From Cordylochernes scorpioides (taxonomy: Eukaryota; Arthropoda; Arachnida; Pseudoscorpiones; Chernetidae): a stretch of 64,000 nt of DNA. The notes under the pieces were generated by a model. It was given only the letters and a program-made list of their open reading frames with translations. It did not search any database and was not told where the DNA came from. Below are positions 19,828-29,903 of the stretch, one piece after another (position 1 is the stretch's first letter; the number at the start of each line of letters is the position of its first letter). The position numbers and the translations under genes are program-made. The stretch spans positions 24,027,921 to 24,091,920 of the forward strand of contig CP092874.1 in NCBI GenBank assembly GCA_030710605.1. Reading direction: 5' to 3'.

Positions 19828-20040
19828 ATATATATATATATATATATATATAGAACACACATATATTCATGGACAAAACTTAAGGAAGTGGAAAGTCTTT
19901 GATGTCGACGGTCGTCTTTTTTTTTTTTAAGAGACAGGGACAATGTTGTTCACACTTGGTCATCTCGTGTTTCTTCAATAAATGTCACTGTAATATATTT
20001 CAGAGTTATTGTCCCGATATACATGCTAAAAGGTACAAAT
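19828..20040. repeat. AT microsatellite and partial Tc1-like MITE
   Basis: An AT dinucleotide run (19828-19851) abuts the 5' LTR. It is followed by a MITE of the tacactcatggacaaaac family that is cut off after the gctaaaaggtacaa segment near 20036 and lacks its second end. Confidence 0.7.
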
Positions 20041-20345
20041 TGGAATAATTTAGAATAACATACTATAGTAATTTAGACATATGTTTTTGTATATATAAAA
20101 AAAAAGTTTTTTACCACAGACGACCAAATATATCAAAAGAACATCGATGTAAACAAAACATCAAATTTCAACGAATCATCTCAATATATAAAAATGTTTT
20201 TTTCACTGCGATCTCCATAAATATAATTCGCATATACATTTAGACATTTGTATTTTTGCAAAATATTATCTATGTAAGTTGTGTTATATTTTCTACAATA
20301 TAACTTTCAAAATAACGGAAGGGCGAGGGGGATTATGGTATTATA
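20041..20345. other. AT-rich stretch, nothing recognised
   Basis: No ORF, inverted repeat or RNA motif that I can support. Confidence 0.5.
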
Positions 20346-20375
20346 GATCTTGATGGAGGGAGGACGTCAGGTTTC

Positions 20376-20570
20376 CGCTAATTTGCATATTTACCATAAT
20401 TCGCATATTTCCTATAATTCGCATATTTCCCATAATTCGCATATTTCCCATAATTTACATATATCCCATAATTTGCATATTTCCTATAATTTGCATAGTT
20501 CCCATAATTTAGATATATCCTATAATTTGCATATTTACCATAATTTGCATATTTCCCAGAGACTTGGCGA
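20376..20570. repeat. 18-bp minisatellite
   Basis: About ten imperfect copies of a unit like CATAATTTGCATATTTCC. The 123-codon frame over it is a repeat translation. Confidence 0.85.
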
Positions 20571-20786
20571 TATTTCCGTAAAATTCCTCCATGACATTGT
20601 AAGTCATATCGAAATCAATTGCGATCCGTATTTACATATAACATACCTAGCTATCTTGATAATCTTCCTTGAAGTTTTGCCGTCAAGGTCAAAAATGTAC
20701 ATATTGGGTGTAAATTGTTAAGACAGTTGTACATCAAGATGACGGTGTTTAAGAACTGTGACAGAGATTGGCATCTAGATGTATAT

Positions 20787-21497
20787 ACACTCATGGACAA
20801 AACTTAAGGAAGTTTTACCTTTTAGCATGTATATCGGGACAATAACTCTGAAAGATATTACAGTAACCTTTATTGAAGACACACGAGATAACTAAGTGTA
20901 TAAACACTCATAGACAAAACTTAAGGAAGTTGTACCTTTTAGCATGTATATCGGTATTGAGACAATAACTCTAAAAGATATTACAGTGACCTTTATTGAA
21001 GACACACGAGATAACCAAGTGTATATACACTCATGGACAAAACTTAAGAAAGTTATACCTTTTACAATGTATATCGGGATTCAGACAATAACTCTGAAAG
21101 ATATTACAGTGACCTTTATTGAAGACACACGAGATAACCAAGTGTATATACACTCATGGACAAAACTTAAGAAAGTTTTACCTTTTATCATGTATATTGG
21201 GATTCAGACAATAACTCTGAAAGATATTACAGTAACCTTTATTGAAGATACACGAGATAACCAAATAACCAAGTGTATATACACTCATGGACAAAAACTT
21301 AAGGAAGTTGTACCTTTTAGCATGTATATCGGGATTCAGACAATAACTCTGAAAGATATTACAGTGACCTTTATTGAAGACACACGAGTTAACCAAGTAT
21401 GAATAAACATTGTCCATGTCTCTTAAAAAAAAAAAAAAAATAGACGACCGGCAATATCAAAGACTTTCCACTTCCTTAAGTTTTGTCTATGAGTATA
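20787..21497. repeat. MITE array of five half-units with both ends
   Basis: It starts with the tacactcatggac end near 20787. About five copies of the 114-123 bp half-unit follow, then the A-run, the agacgaccggc segment and the inverse end at 21497. It is the same family as 7217-10388 in opposite orientation. One unit has an extra aaataacc duplication near 21260. Confidence 0.85.
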
Positions 21498-21689
21498 GGT
21501 GTGTTTATTTCTTCAACTGTTAACTTAGGATGGATAAAGGTTTGTGTCCTACATACGACACAAAGAAGGAAAGAAACCAATGCAGCAATACCAGAACTCC
21601 TATGACTCACATTTATCCATAGGATTGCACAGGACAGGGAAAGTTGTGGGAATATTACTCATGTCAACCAGATAGCTGTGAAATTGTAC
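21498..21689. other. Spacer between MITE arrays
   Basis: Mixed sequence without ORF or RNA motif. I see nothing in it. Confidence 0.5.
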
Positions 21690-22158
21690 TTACACTCATG
21701 ATACATAAGATAGTGGAAAGTCTTTAATGTAGACGGTCGTCTATTTTTATTTATTTTTATTTTTTTAATGGAGACAGAGGCCATTTTGTTCACACTTGGT
21801 TATCTCGTATGTCTTCAATAAAGGTCACTGTAATATCTTTCAGAGTTATTGTCTGAATCCTGATATACATGATGAAAGGTACTACTTCCTTAAGTTTTGT
21901 CCATGAGTGTATATACACTTGGTTATCTCGTGTGTCTTCAATAAAGGTCACTGCAATATCTTTCAGAGTTATTGTCTGAATCCCGATATACATGTTAAAA
22001 GGTACAACTTCCTTAAGTTTTGTCCATGAGTGTATATACACTTGGTTATCTGGTGTGTCTTCAATAAAGGTCACTGTAATATCTTTCAAAGTTATTGTCT
22101 GGATCCCGATATACATGGTAAAAGGTACAACTGCCTTAAGTTTTGTCTATGAGTGTAT
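21690..22158. repeat. MITE array of three half-units
   Basis: Same family, with the T-run half first (21690-21790), then three half-units and a tttgtctatgagtgta end. Decayed left end. Confidence 0.8.
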
Positions 22159-22329
22159 ATTGATATTAGTTATAAAAATTAAAAGGTTTATATATACAAT
22201 TATAATTAATTGGGCAGTTTGTCTGCCATTATTATGTATTTATGTAAAAATGTCCCATATATAAGCACACAAAACAACTAATGTAAACAAACAATACAAA
22301 AGTGAAATTGTACTGAGAACTGTCGGAAT

Positions 22330-22600
22330 AAATATCAATTGTTAATTTTTATTCTGTTTGTCAATCATCATTCTCTTCTAACACGACTCCAATGGCCCCC
22401 GATTCTTGCAAAAGTCCAACCCCACCAGCGAGTGCAAGTAACCAAACGGGGCTCTGGCACATTTGTAAGTGCAAAGTCGAACTGATTTTCACATGTGTAG
22501 AATGCGGTGCACTTACAGTAAAAATCAGTCGCTAACTACACACCATGATTATCATGGCCTGTACAACGTGTACTAGGGATAAGCAAAAAAAAAAAAACGA
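22330..22600. repeat. Single-copy relative of minisatellite B and of 63303-63735
   Basis: The segment ccaccagcgagtgcaagtaa (about 22424-22443) has an inverted relative at about 63680-63710. The part about 22490-22580 (gtgcacttacagta ... ttatcatggcctgtac) resembles one unit of minisatellite B. No ORF. Confidence 0.6.
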
Positions 22601-22725
22601 CGTGAAGATGTATCACCAAGATATTGGCTAGAGAATTTGGAGTTCAACTCTGTTCATCCGAATAAGAATTTAATATTTGAATATCCCAAAGAAGGCGAGT
22701 TCTGTCAGATTCTCAACGTCAGCAA

Positions 22726-22899
22726 CAACAACAACAAAAAGCCTTTATTTAGGGTCACTGACCCTATACAGGATTCACCAGAGGTATGCATAAGAACAAA
22801 GCAGTGAGACAAAGGAAACAACGATATAGACAGAAGAAAAAGAAAAAAAAAACAAGAAAGAGAAAGAGGGAAGCAAGAAAAACAACACAAAAAGAGTAG
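22726..22899 (-). mobile_element. LINE 3' end fragment
   Basis: Flanked by the 16-bp direct repeat ttctcaacgtcagcaa (22710-22725 and 22900-22915). The minus-strand 3' end has a hairpin (agggtc...gaccct) and a TTGTTG tail. The rest is A-rich on the plus strand. Close relative at 41320-41614. Confidence 0.85.
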
Positions 22900-22929
22900 T
22901 TCTCAACGTCAGCAATGTTTTACTCTCCT

Positions 22930-23130
22930 GTGGAGAAAAAAAAACTAATCGTTGATTTTTAATTATATCAGAATTAGCCAAATAACCATATTTGTTGATT
23001 AATCAAGGAAAGCTAACCATATACACGTTTCGGGCTGTTGGCTCTCATCAGCATGGTGCAAACTGTACCTCAACGACCAAAAATAAGCTGGTCATGGGGG
23101 CATTCTGAAAAAATCATGAAGCAGGTATTT
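22930..23130 (-). mobile_element. Decayed hammerhead-bearing unit
   Basis: Resembles 10860-11050 with more substitutions, including the attaatcaagg lead and the ggtcat...ggcattctga segment. The left part of the unit is replaced by the LINE fragment region. Confidence 0.65.
23012..23062 (-). ncRNA. Degenerate hammerhead motif
   Basis: On minus: CCATG, CTGATGA, GAGCC...GCCC, GAAA, CGTG, then TATATGG. The core boxes are intact, but stem II has a mismatch, stem III is altered and the triplet reads GTA. Probably weak or inactive. Confidence 0.6.
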
Positions 23131-23500
23131 AGGCCTGAAGAACCCGAGAACGCTACAATATATGAATTATAGTACAAAATATATATTTATAATTGTATGT
23201 AATTTTACTGTTCTCAAAGCTTATGTCCATAGTTCTTCTAAAATACCCATTGCAAGAGTCTAGCAACAGTATCACTATAAAAGGAAGTTCCAAAAATACA
23301 ATATAACAGCGGTATGGTAGAATAAAACTGGCGAAGCCGCTGGGAGGTTCACCACTGATGAGCCAGGCCCTCCCATTAATTTTTCCATTGCAGTAAGGGC
23401 AGTAGAAATTGTTAATTTCAAAAAGAATCTTACGCGTTTAAAATAGTTTCGAATTTTGATAGTACAAAATATTGTACTGGAATGAGGTAGATAAATTAAT
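23131..23500. other. Mixed repeat remnants
   Basis: Contains one copy of the hairpin repeat with gctgggaggttcaccactga (about 23338-23395) seen also at 25020, 25230, 33715, 36318, 41753 and 45940. No gene. Confidence 0.5.
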
Positions 23501-23900
23501 AAAAATATTATTGGTCATTGAGGTACATTTTGCACCATACTGATGAGGGCCAACAGCCTTATCTAAGAGGAAGAAGTGAACTTTTTAAAGATAAAGAAAA
23601 ATGTATTATGAAAAAGGCATCTCCTTATCGTGAAACTGAAAGTTGCTGATGGCTTGCGCCATCTATCGGAATAAATATCAACTATTCTCGTTGATTTTTA
23701 ATTATTCCAGAATTGGGGGGCCAAATACCCATTCTTGATTGTTTAAGAAAAGCTAACCATCGACGCGTTTCGGGCTGTTGGCCCTCATCATTTATTCCGA
23801 TAGATGGCGTAAGCCATCAGCAACTTTCAGTTGCACGATAAGGAGATACCTTTTTAATAATTTATGCACCTTATCCAAGTACAATATCACATTTGTACTA
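23501..23900. mobile_element. Fragments of two hammerhead units, rearranged
   Basis: At 23520-23560 the plus strand has CTGATGAGGGCCAACAGCC but no GAAA box follows. At 23605-23805 is a minus-strand unit with GAAA, CGCG and GTC preserved, but the stem I strand before CTGATGA is replaced by an inverted copy of the tttattccgatagatgg part (23808 on). Both are broken ribozymes. Confidence 0.65.
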
Positions 23901-24137
23901 TTTTTTCAAAGAAAGATTTGTCTATAAATTAGATGTAAATATTTTTATTTGTTCCTTCGGTTTTTTCTTTTTTTTTTTTTTTACGTAGAATTTTCTTTCT
24001 TGTAATACTGCTCTCGAATAGAAAGAAAGGGTTCTGTTTACAAATCTATACACAATCTTGACCTATTTCTGAAACGAACAAATTAAGCATGGTAATATGA
24101 TGATGATCAAAAACACCACAAGGATATTCAATGTGGT
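23901..24137. other. AT-rich stretch, nothing recognised
   Basis: T-runs and no ORF or inverted repeat that I can support. Confidence 0.5.
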
Positions 24138-24929
24138 CAAAACATTTTAATTAATTTCACTGAATTTCTCCGAGAAAAATATTATTTTTTAGGGTATAAA
24201 ACGAAATTATTAAAATTTTCCCGCCAAAATATGTAAAGTATCGTCTGCTCTTTTATTATTATTTTGTTGTTGTTGTTTTTTTTTTGTCGATACGAAAACA
24301 AATTTAAACTAAAAAAATATATCGTTATATTAATTAATGGAAGGGGACACAAATATAAACACATATAAATATATCTAACCAAACGACACCAAATAACAAC
24401 AGTGCCAATACATTTCCAAACGAAATGTTGCATATTCACCGAAGAATTTCCAAAGCAGGCGGTCAGGTTTTGCTTAAGAGCCATGGCGCAAGCACGGAAC
24501 CTTACAAAACGCTGAACTATTTCTGTCGGTCTTGTAAGACATGCTTAAGAAACAATAGCAACCTTACGCCTACCTCATGTACGCCATTTTTAATTAGGCT
24601 TTTATAATTAACAATATATATTGTTAATTTATATTGATTATTTAATATAACATATTTTGATTGATTTGATGTGTTTTGTTTCTTTGTTTTTTTGACCTTC
24701 TCTATTTGATAAGTTCTTTTGTGTTCTAAGTTCTTTTGTTAAAATTCTTTGTTTTACAAGTTCGTTTGGTATTGAATTCTTTGTTTCGTTTGTCTACCCT
24801 CTATTTCGTTTGGTGTGTTGAAAACTAAGATTGTCAATCAAATTTTTAATGAATAAACGATGTACAAATAATATCTCTCTTGTCTAAAAAAAATAATTAT
24901 TATAATTAAAAATGTTGATATTTAGCTTT

Positions 24930-25385
24930 ATAAAATAAAAGGATTTAAAAGCGCGAATGTTTCTTTTATACATAAAACGAACTTCTACTGTCCTTACTGC
25001 GATGAAAAAAATATATTGGGAGGGCTTGGCTCATCAGTGGTGAACCCTCCCAGCGGTTTCGCCAATTTAATCCACTAGACCGCTTCTAAGAGCTCTAAGC
25101 TTATGTCCATAGTTTACTTGAAACCCATTTCTAAGATTCCATCCTTCAGTGTAGCATATAAAAGCAGAATGATCCAATACAGTATTAGAGCTCTTAGAAG
25201 CGGTCTGGTGGATTAAATTGGCGAAACCGCTGGGAGGGTTCACCACTGATGAGCCAAGCCCTCCCAATATATTTTTTTCATCGCAGTAAGGACAGTAGAA
25301 GTTCGTTTTATGTATGAAAGAAACATTCGCGCTTTTAAATCCTTTTATTTTATATGTATAGATGGCGCGTTATTGCTTTGTGTTA
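24930..25385. mobile_element. Foldback element with two inverted arms
   Basis: A 456-bp insertion flanked by the direct repeat atatttagcttt (24918-24929 and 25386-25397); the paralogous site in contig 1 (about 764-780) has no insertion. The two halves are inverted copies of about 175 bp centred near 25150; each carries the tgggagggcttggctcatca hairpin. The last 30 bases (tagatggcgcg...) lie outside the palindrome. Confidence 0.85.
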
Positions 25386-25473
25386 ATATTTAGCTTTGTT
25401 AACAATGAATATTCTATTTTATCTTTCTCTCGAAATCTTTTATATAAATATAATAATTTATTGTTATAATATA

Positions 25474-25977
25474 CAGTTAAACCTGTCTATAGCGCCTCCT
25501 CTTGGGACTCGCCAAAATAGGGTGCTATAGAGAGGTCACTTTTAATGTAAATCGCATCGTACTACGTACATCCATACCTCGCTTTGCGTCGGGGTTACGT
25601 TCCAAAAAAAAAAAAAAAAAACACGACGCAAATTGAAACGACGCAAAGTGAAAATAAATTTTCTATAGAAAACCATTTAATGATCGAAGATTGATTTTTA
25701 GTTAGAAAGGGAATCCCCAAATTTTGATGGCATGGCGTAATCGAAAACAAAGGTGTTGCCATATTTTAGAAAAAAAAATTAAAGACTCGAATCCAAAACA
25801 ACGCAACTTCGAAAATTTAACGACGCACAGTGAAAATCAGTAAAAATTAAGCAGCGACGCAACTTCGAAAAAAACGCAAAACGAAACGACGCAAAGCGAG
25901 GTATTGGTGTATTTAAAATCGGGCGCTATAGAGAGGGAGGCGCTATTTAGAGGGGGCGTTATAGACAGGTTTAACTG
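25474..25977. mobile_element. pogo/Tigger-like MITE, copy 2
   Basis: This 504-bp element has inverted ends CAGTTAAACCTGTCTATA and its complement, with TA at 25472-25473 and 25978-25979. It occupies the same site as 6494-7009 in the other copy, so it was present before the copies diverged. It has no ORF of its own. Confidence 0.85.
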
Positions 25978-26181
25978 TATGTGTTTTTCAGAATATTTTT
26001 TACTTTTTAATATGATATATTCCACACAACATACATTTTTCACAATAGAACTCTGCTGCTCTGATGATAATTTCAATTGTAATTTCTACTTATTATACAG
26101 AGTAAAGATATGTTTACTTTTTTTTTCTACAGGATATAATACAAGGATCTAAAAATAGAATGGCTACCTCGCCCGTCAAAA

Positions 26182-26396
26182 TACACTCATGGACAAAACT
26201 TAAGGAAGTGAAAAGTTTTTGATGTTGCCGGACTTCAGTTTTTTTTTTTTTTAATGGAGACAGGGGTATTTTGTTTACACCTGGTTATCTCGTGTATATT
26301 CAATAAAGGTCACTGTAATATTTTTCAGAGTTATTGTCTGAATCCCGATATACATGCTAAAAGGTACAACTTCCTTAAGTTTTGTCCATGAATGTA
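26182..26396. mobile_element. Tc1-like MITE, unexpanded copy
   Basis: A 215-bp element with inverted ends of about 28 bp (TACACTCATGGACAAAAC and inverse), an internal T-run and one copy of the half-unit tandemly repeated at 7217-10388. It marks the ancestral state of that array. Termini and TA flanks suggest a Tc1/mariner-class non-autonomous element. Confidence 0.85.
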
Positions 26397-26787
26397 GTTT
26401 GTGGTAGGAATATCAATTTTGATAAGTGAACTTTCTGAAAATCTGGCAGAGTTTACATATTGGACTTGGTTTTATGTAACTTTTTGAACGATATTATAAA
26501 AAGTACAATATCATCAAGCGAACAGTTTCTCGTAAGATTTTTTATTTAGCTGAGCTCTTTCGAGTATTTATTTTCTTCTACGGAAGTACGATGTTTCCGA
26601 GAAATTATTCTTTTCAAGAATTCAAGCAACAAGGTAAAATTAAGGAATACTTTTAATCATGAATTTTATACTTTTATCATTGTTTTATATTATGGTGTTG
26701 TGGTTTTATTCCCCCCAAATGTGAACTCTCGCTCTTTGCTGTTTCCCAGATATTATTTCAGTCAATTTTCTTAACGATTTTTAAAAT

Positions 26788-27126
26788 AAGAAAAAGACAT
26801 CTCCTTATCGTGCAACTAAAAGTTGCTGATGGCTTGCGCCATCTATCGGAATAAATATCAACTATTCTCGTTGATTTTTAGTTATTCCAGTATTGGCCAA
26901 ATACCCATTCTTGATTAATCAAGAAAAGCTAACCACGGACGCGTTTCGGGCTCTTGGCCCTCATCAGCGTGGTGCAAGCTGTACCTCAACGACCAAAAAT
27001 ATTGGTCATTAAGGCATCCTGAAAAATCATGAAACGGGTAGTTAAGGCCAGAATTGCGTGAGACCGCGACACAATGTGAAAAAATAGTACAAATGTAACA
27101 TTGTACTGGGATAAGGTGCATAAATT
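26788..27126 (-). mobile_element. Hammerhead-bearing LTR-like unit, copy 2
   Basis: This 339-bp unit has the same length as 10780-11118 and the same flanking direct repeat (26788 and 27127). It carries the hammerhead at 26928-26979. It occupies the homologous position in the duplicated block, so it predates the duplication. Confidence 0.7.
26928..26979 (-). ncRNA. Type I hammerhead ribozyme, second copy
   Basis: The core and stems are the same as in the 10920-10971 copy: CTGATGA, a GGGC/GCCC stem II, GAAA, CGCG, GTC and a CCACG/CGTGG stem I. I see no change in any core residue. Confidence 0.85.
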
Positions 27127-27236
27127 AAGAAAAAGGCATCTCCTTATCGTGCAATTTTGCAGATTGCAGATTTTTAAAATAGTTAATTTGATTTTAAAAG
27201 TGATAAATGGGTTCCAAAATTGATGTATCTTTATAA

Positions 27237-28094
27237 TCTACTTATATATTTGCCTTATTCTGTCTGTTTGTCTGTATGTCTGAAGCTCACGGATAGAATG
27301 CGCGCCCATTGGCTGCCAGCGAACACGTGGCCTCCCTGCCCCCCTCTAGACAACCCTGTTATCAGCTGTGCGATACATACACCTGTCTATAGCGGCCACT
27401 CTAGACAACCCTGTTATCAGCAGTGTGCTACATCCACCTGTCTATACAGACCACCCTGTCACAGCGGTCACTCTAGGCAACCCTGTTATCAGCTGTGTGA
27501 TACATCCACCTGTCTATACAGACCACCCTGTATATGGCGGCCATTCTAGACAACCCTGTTATCAGCTGTGCGATACATACACCTGTCTATAGCGGCCACT
27601 CTAGACAACCCTGTTATCAGCAGTGTGTTATATTCACCTGTCCATACAGACCACCCTGTCTATTGCGGTCACTCTAGGCAACCCTGTTAACAGCAGTGTG
27701 ATACATACACCTGTCTATACAGACCACCCTGACTATAGCGACCACTCTAGACAACCCTGTTATCAGCTGCCTGTCTATACAGACCACCCTGTCTATAGCG
27801 GTCACCTTAGGCAACCCTGTTATCATCAGTGTGTTACATTCACCTGTCTATACAGACCACCCTGTCTATAGCGGTCACCTTAGGCAACCCTGTTATCAGC
27901 AGTGTGATACATCCACCTGTCTATACAGACCACCCTGTCTATAGCGACCACTCTAGACAACCCTGTTATCAGCTGTGTGATACATCCACCTGTCTATACA
28001 GACCACCCTGTCAATAGCGACCACCCAAGACAACGTTTTTAAAATATATTCGCACTCGGGTAAACCCCGGGCGTTGCCCGGGCCTTTCGTCTAG
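27237..28094 (+). mobile_element. Non-autonomous Helitron with internal minisatellite
   Basis: It begins TCTACTTATATATTTGCC right after an A and ends with an 8-bp-type CCCGGGC/GCCCGGG hairpin, then tttcgt and CTAG (28091-28094) before a T. The paralogous position at 11228/11229 is an empty A-T site, as expected of Helitrons. The interior is mostly a minisatellite (27348-28032). No Rep/helicase ORF, so non-autonomous. Confidence 0.88.
27348..28032. repeat. Minisatellite inside the Helitron
   Basis: Tandem units of two alternating lengths built from tctagacaaccctgttatca, gtgatacatacacctgtcta and cagaccaccctgtctatagc. The 60-110 residue frames over it are repeat translations. Confidence 0.85.
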
Positions 28095-28097
28095 TAC

Positions 28098-28290
28098 CAT
28101 ATAATGCGGCCTATGATTGTAGAACTGCATTTGAAAATTATCCCACATGTGTTTCTTTTTAAAGAAAAATCGAAATTTATTTTAAAAGGAGAGATAGTGA
28201 TTATTTCTAACCTTAGGAATGAAGTATGAAAGGATGAATTGTGAAGAGTAATGATAAACGGAAAAATAAAGTGTCCAAGGATGGGATGTA
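28098..28290 (-). mobile_element. tRNA-derived SINE, 5' truncated (copy 2)
   Basis: Homologue of 11232-11425, separated from the upstream block by the Helitron ending at 28094. A 128-codon minus-strand frame (28477-28091) overlaps it and has no domain; I regard it as chance. Confidence 0.7.
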
Positions 28291-28470
28291 TCTTTGTTGT
28301 TTTATATATGGCCGGATTTGTCCATCGCAGGAGCGACGTAGTAATGCCCTGGGAGTAGAGGTCAGTGTAGGGAGTGGTAAACACTGTGGGGCAGGTGAAA
28401 CACCGGATGTCAGCATTCAGATTGTTCCAGGGACAGGGTTGTTTCACAATGGTGGACCGGCTGGCTAGAG

Positions 28471-29490
28471 CAAACATTGGTTGGTTTGTTGGTTTAATGG
28501 CTGGTTCTTTGGTTGGTTTGTTGGCTGGTTCTACAGCTGGTTTGTTGGTTTGATGGCTGGTTCTTTAGCTGGTTTGTTGGTTTGATGGCTGGTTCTTTGG
28601 TTGGTTTGATGGCTGGTTCTTTGGTTGGTTTATTGGTTTAATGGCTGGTTCTTTGGTTGGTTTGTTGGTTTGATGGCTGGTTCTTTAGCTGGTTTGATGG
28701 CTGGTTCTTTGGTTGGTTTGTTGGTTTGATGGCTGGTTCTTTAGCTGGTTTGTTGGTTTGATGGCTGGTTCTTTAGCTGGTTTGTTGGTTTGATGGCTGG
28801 TTCTTTGGTTGGTTTGATGGCTGGTTCTTTGGTTGGTTTATTGGTTTAATGGCTGGTTCTTTGGTTGGTTTGTTGGTTTGATGGCTGGTTCTTTGGTTGG
28901 TTTGATGGCTGGTTCTTTGGTTGGTTTATTGGTTTAATGGCTGGTTCTTTGGTTGGTTTGTTGGTTTGATGGCTGGTTCTTTAGCTGGTTTGTTAGTTTG
29001 ATGGCTGGTTCTTTAGCTGGTTTGTTGGTTTGATGGCTGGTTCTTTGGTTGATTTGATGGCTGGTTCTTTGGTTGGTTCTTTAGCTGGTTTGTTGGTTTG
29101 ATGGCTGGTTCTTTAGCTGATTTGTTGGTTTGATGGCTGGTTCTTTGGTTGTTTTTTTTTGTTTGATGGCTGGTTCTTTGGTTGGTTTGATGGCTGGTTC
29201 ATCGATTGGTTTATTGGTTTAATGGCTGGTTCTTTGGTTGGTTTATTGGTTTAATGGCTGGTTCTTTGGTTGGTTTTTGGTTTGATGGCTGGTTCTTTGG
29301 TTGGTTTTTTGGTTTGATGGCTGGTTCTTTGGTTGGTTTTTTGGCTTGATGGCTGGCTAGAGCAAACATTGGCTGGCTTGTTGGTTTGATCGCTGGTTCT
29401 TTGATTGGTTAGTTAGTTTGATGGTTGGCTTGTTGGTTTGATGGCTGGTACTTTGGCTGGTTTGATGGTTGGTTCATTGATTTGATGGCT
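28471..29490. repeat. GT-rich minisatellite A, copy 2
   Basis: The same 32-bp repeat family as 11641-12945 in the homologous position, shorter and with a different order of variants (more ttctttagctgg units). Repeat content has turned over since the copies separated. Confidence 0.9.
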
Positions 29491-29903
29491 GGTACTACAT
29501 ATGTAGACATGTGGTGTACTTACAGTACAAGCTGTCACAACCCTCTACCCACCATGTTATCATGGCCTGGTACTACATATGTAGACATGTGGTGTACTTA
29601 CAGTACAAGCTGTCACAACCCTCTACCCACCATGTTATCATGGCCTGGTACTACATATGTAGACATGTGGTGTACTTACAGTACAAGCTGTCACAACCCT
29701 CTACCCACCATGTTATCATGGCCTGGTACTACATATGTAGACATGTGGTGTACTTACAGTACAAGCTGTCACAACCCTCTACCCACCATGTTATCATGGC
29801 CTGGTACTACATATGTAGACATGTGGTGTATTTACAGTACAAGTTGTCACAACCCTCTACCCACCATGTTTTCATGGCCTGGTACTACATATGTAGACAT
29901 GTG
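29491..29903. repeat. 78-bp minisatellite B, copy 2, left part
   Basis: About five units of the same family as 12946-14035, with tacatatgtagac in place of tacatgtgtagac. It is interrupted at 29904 by the ORF1-only LINE. Confidence 0.9.

Noticed and set aside
25020-25260. CTGATGAGCC near GAAACC in the hairpin repeat family
   Set aside because: A circularly permuted hammerhead was tried. The TTGGC/GCCAA stem II fits, but only four bases lie between a possible cleavage site and CTGATGA, too few for stem I.
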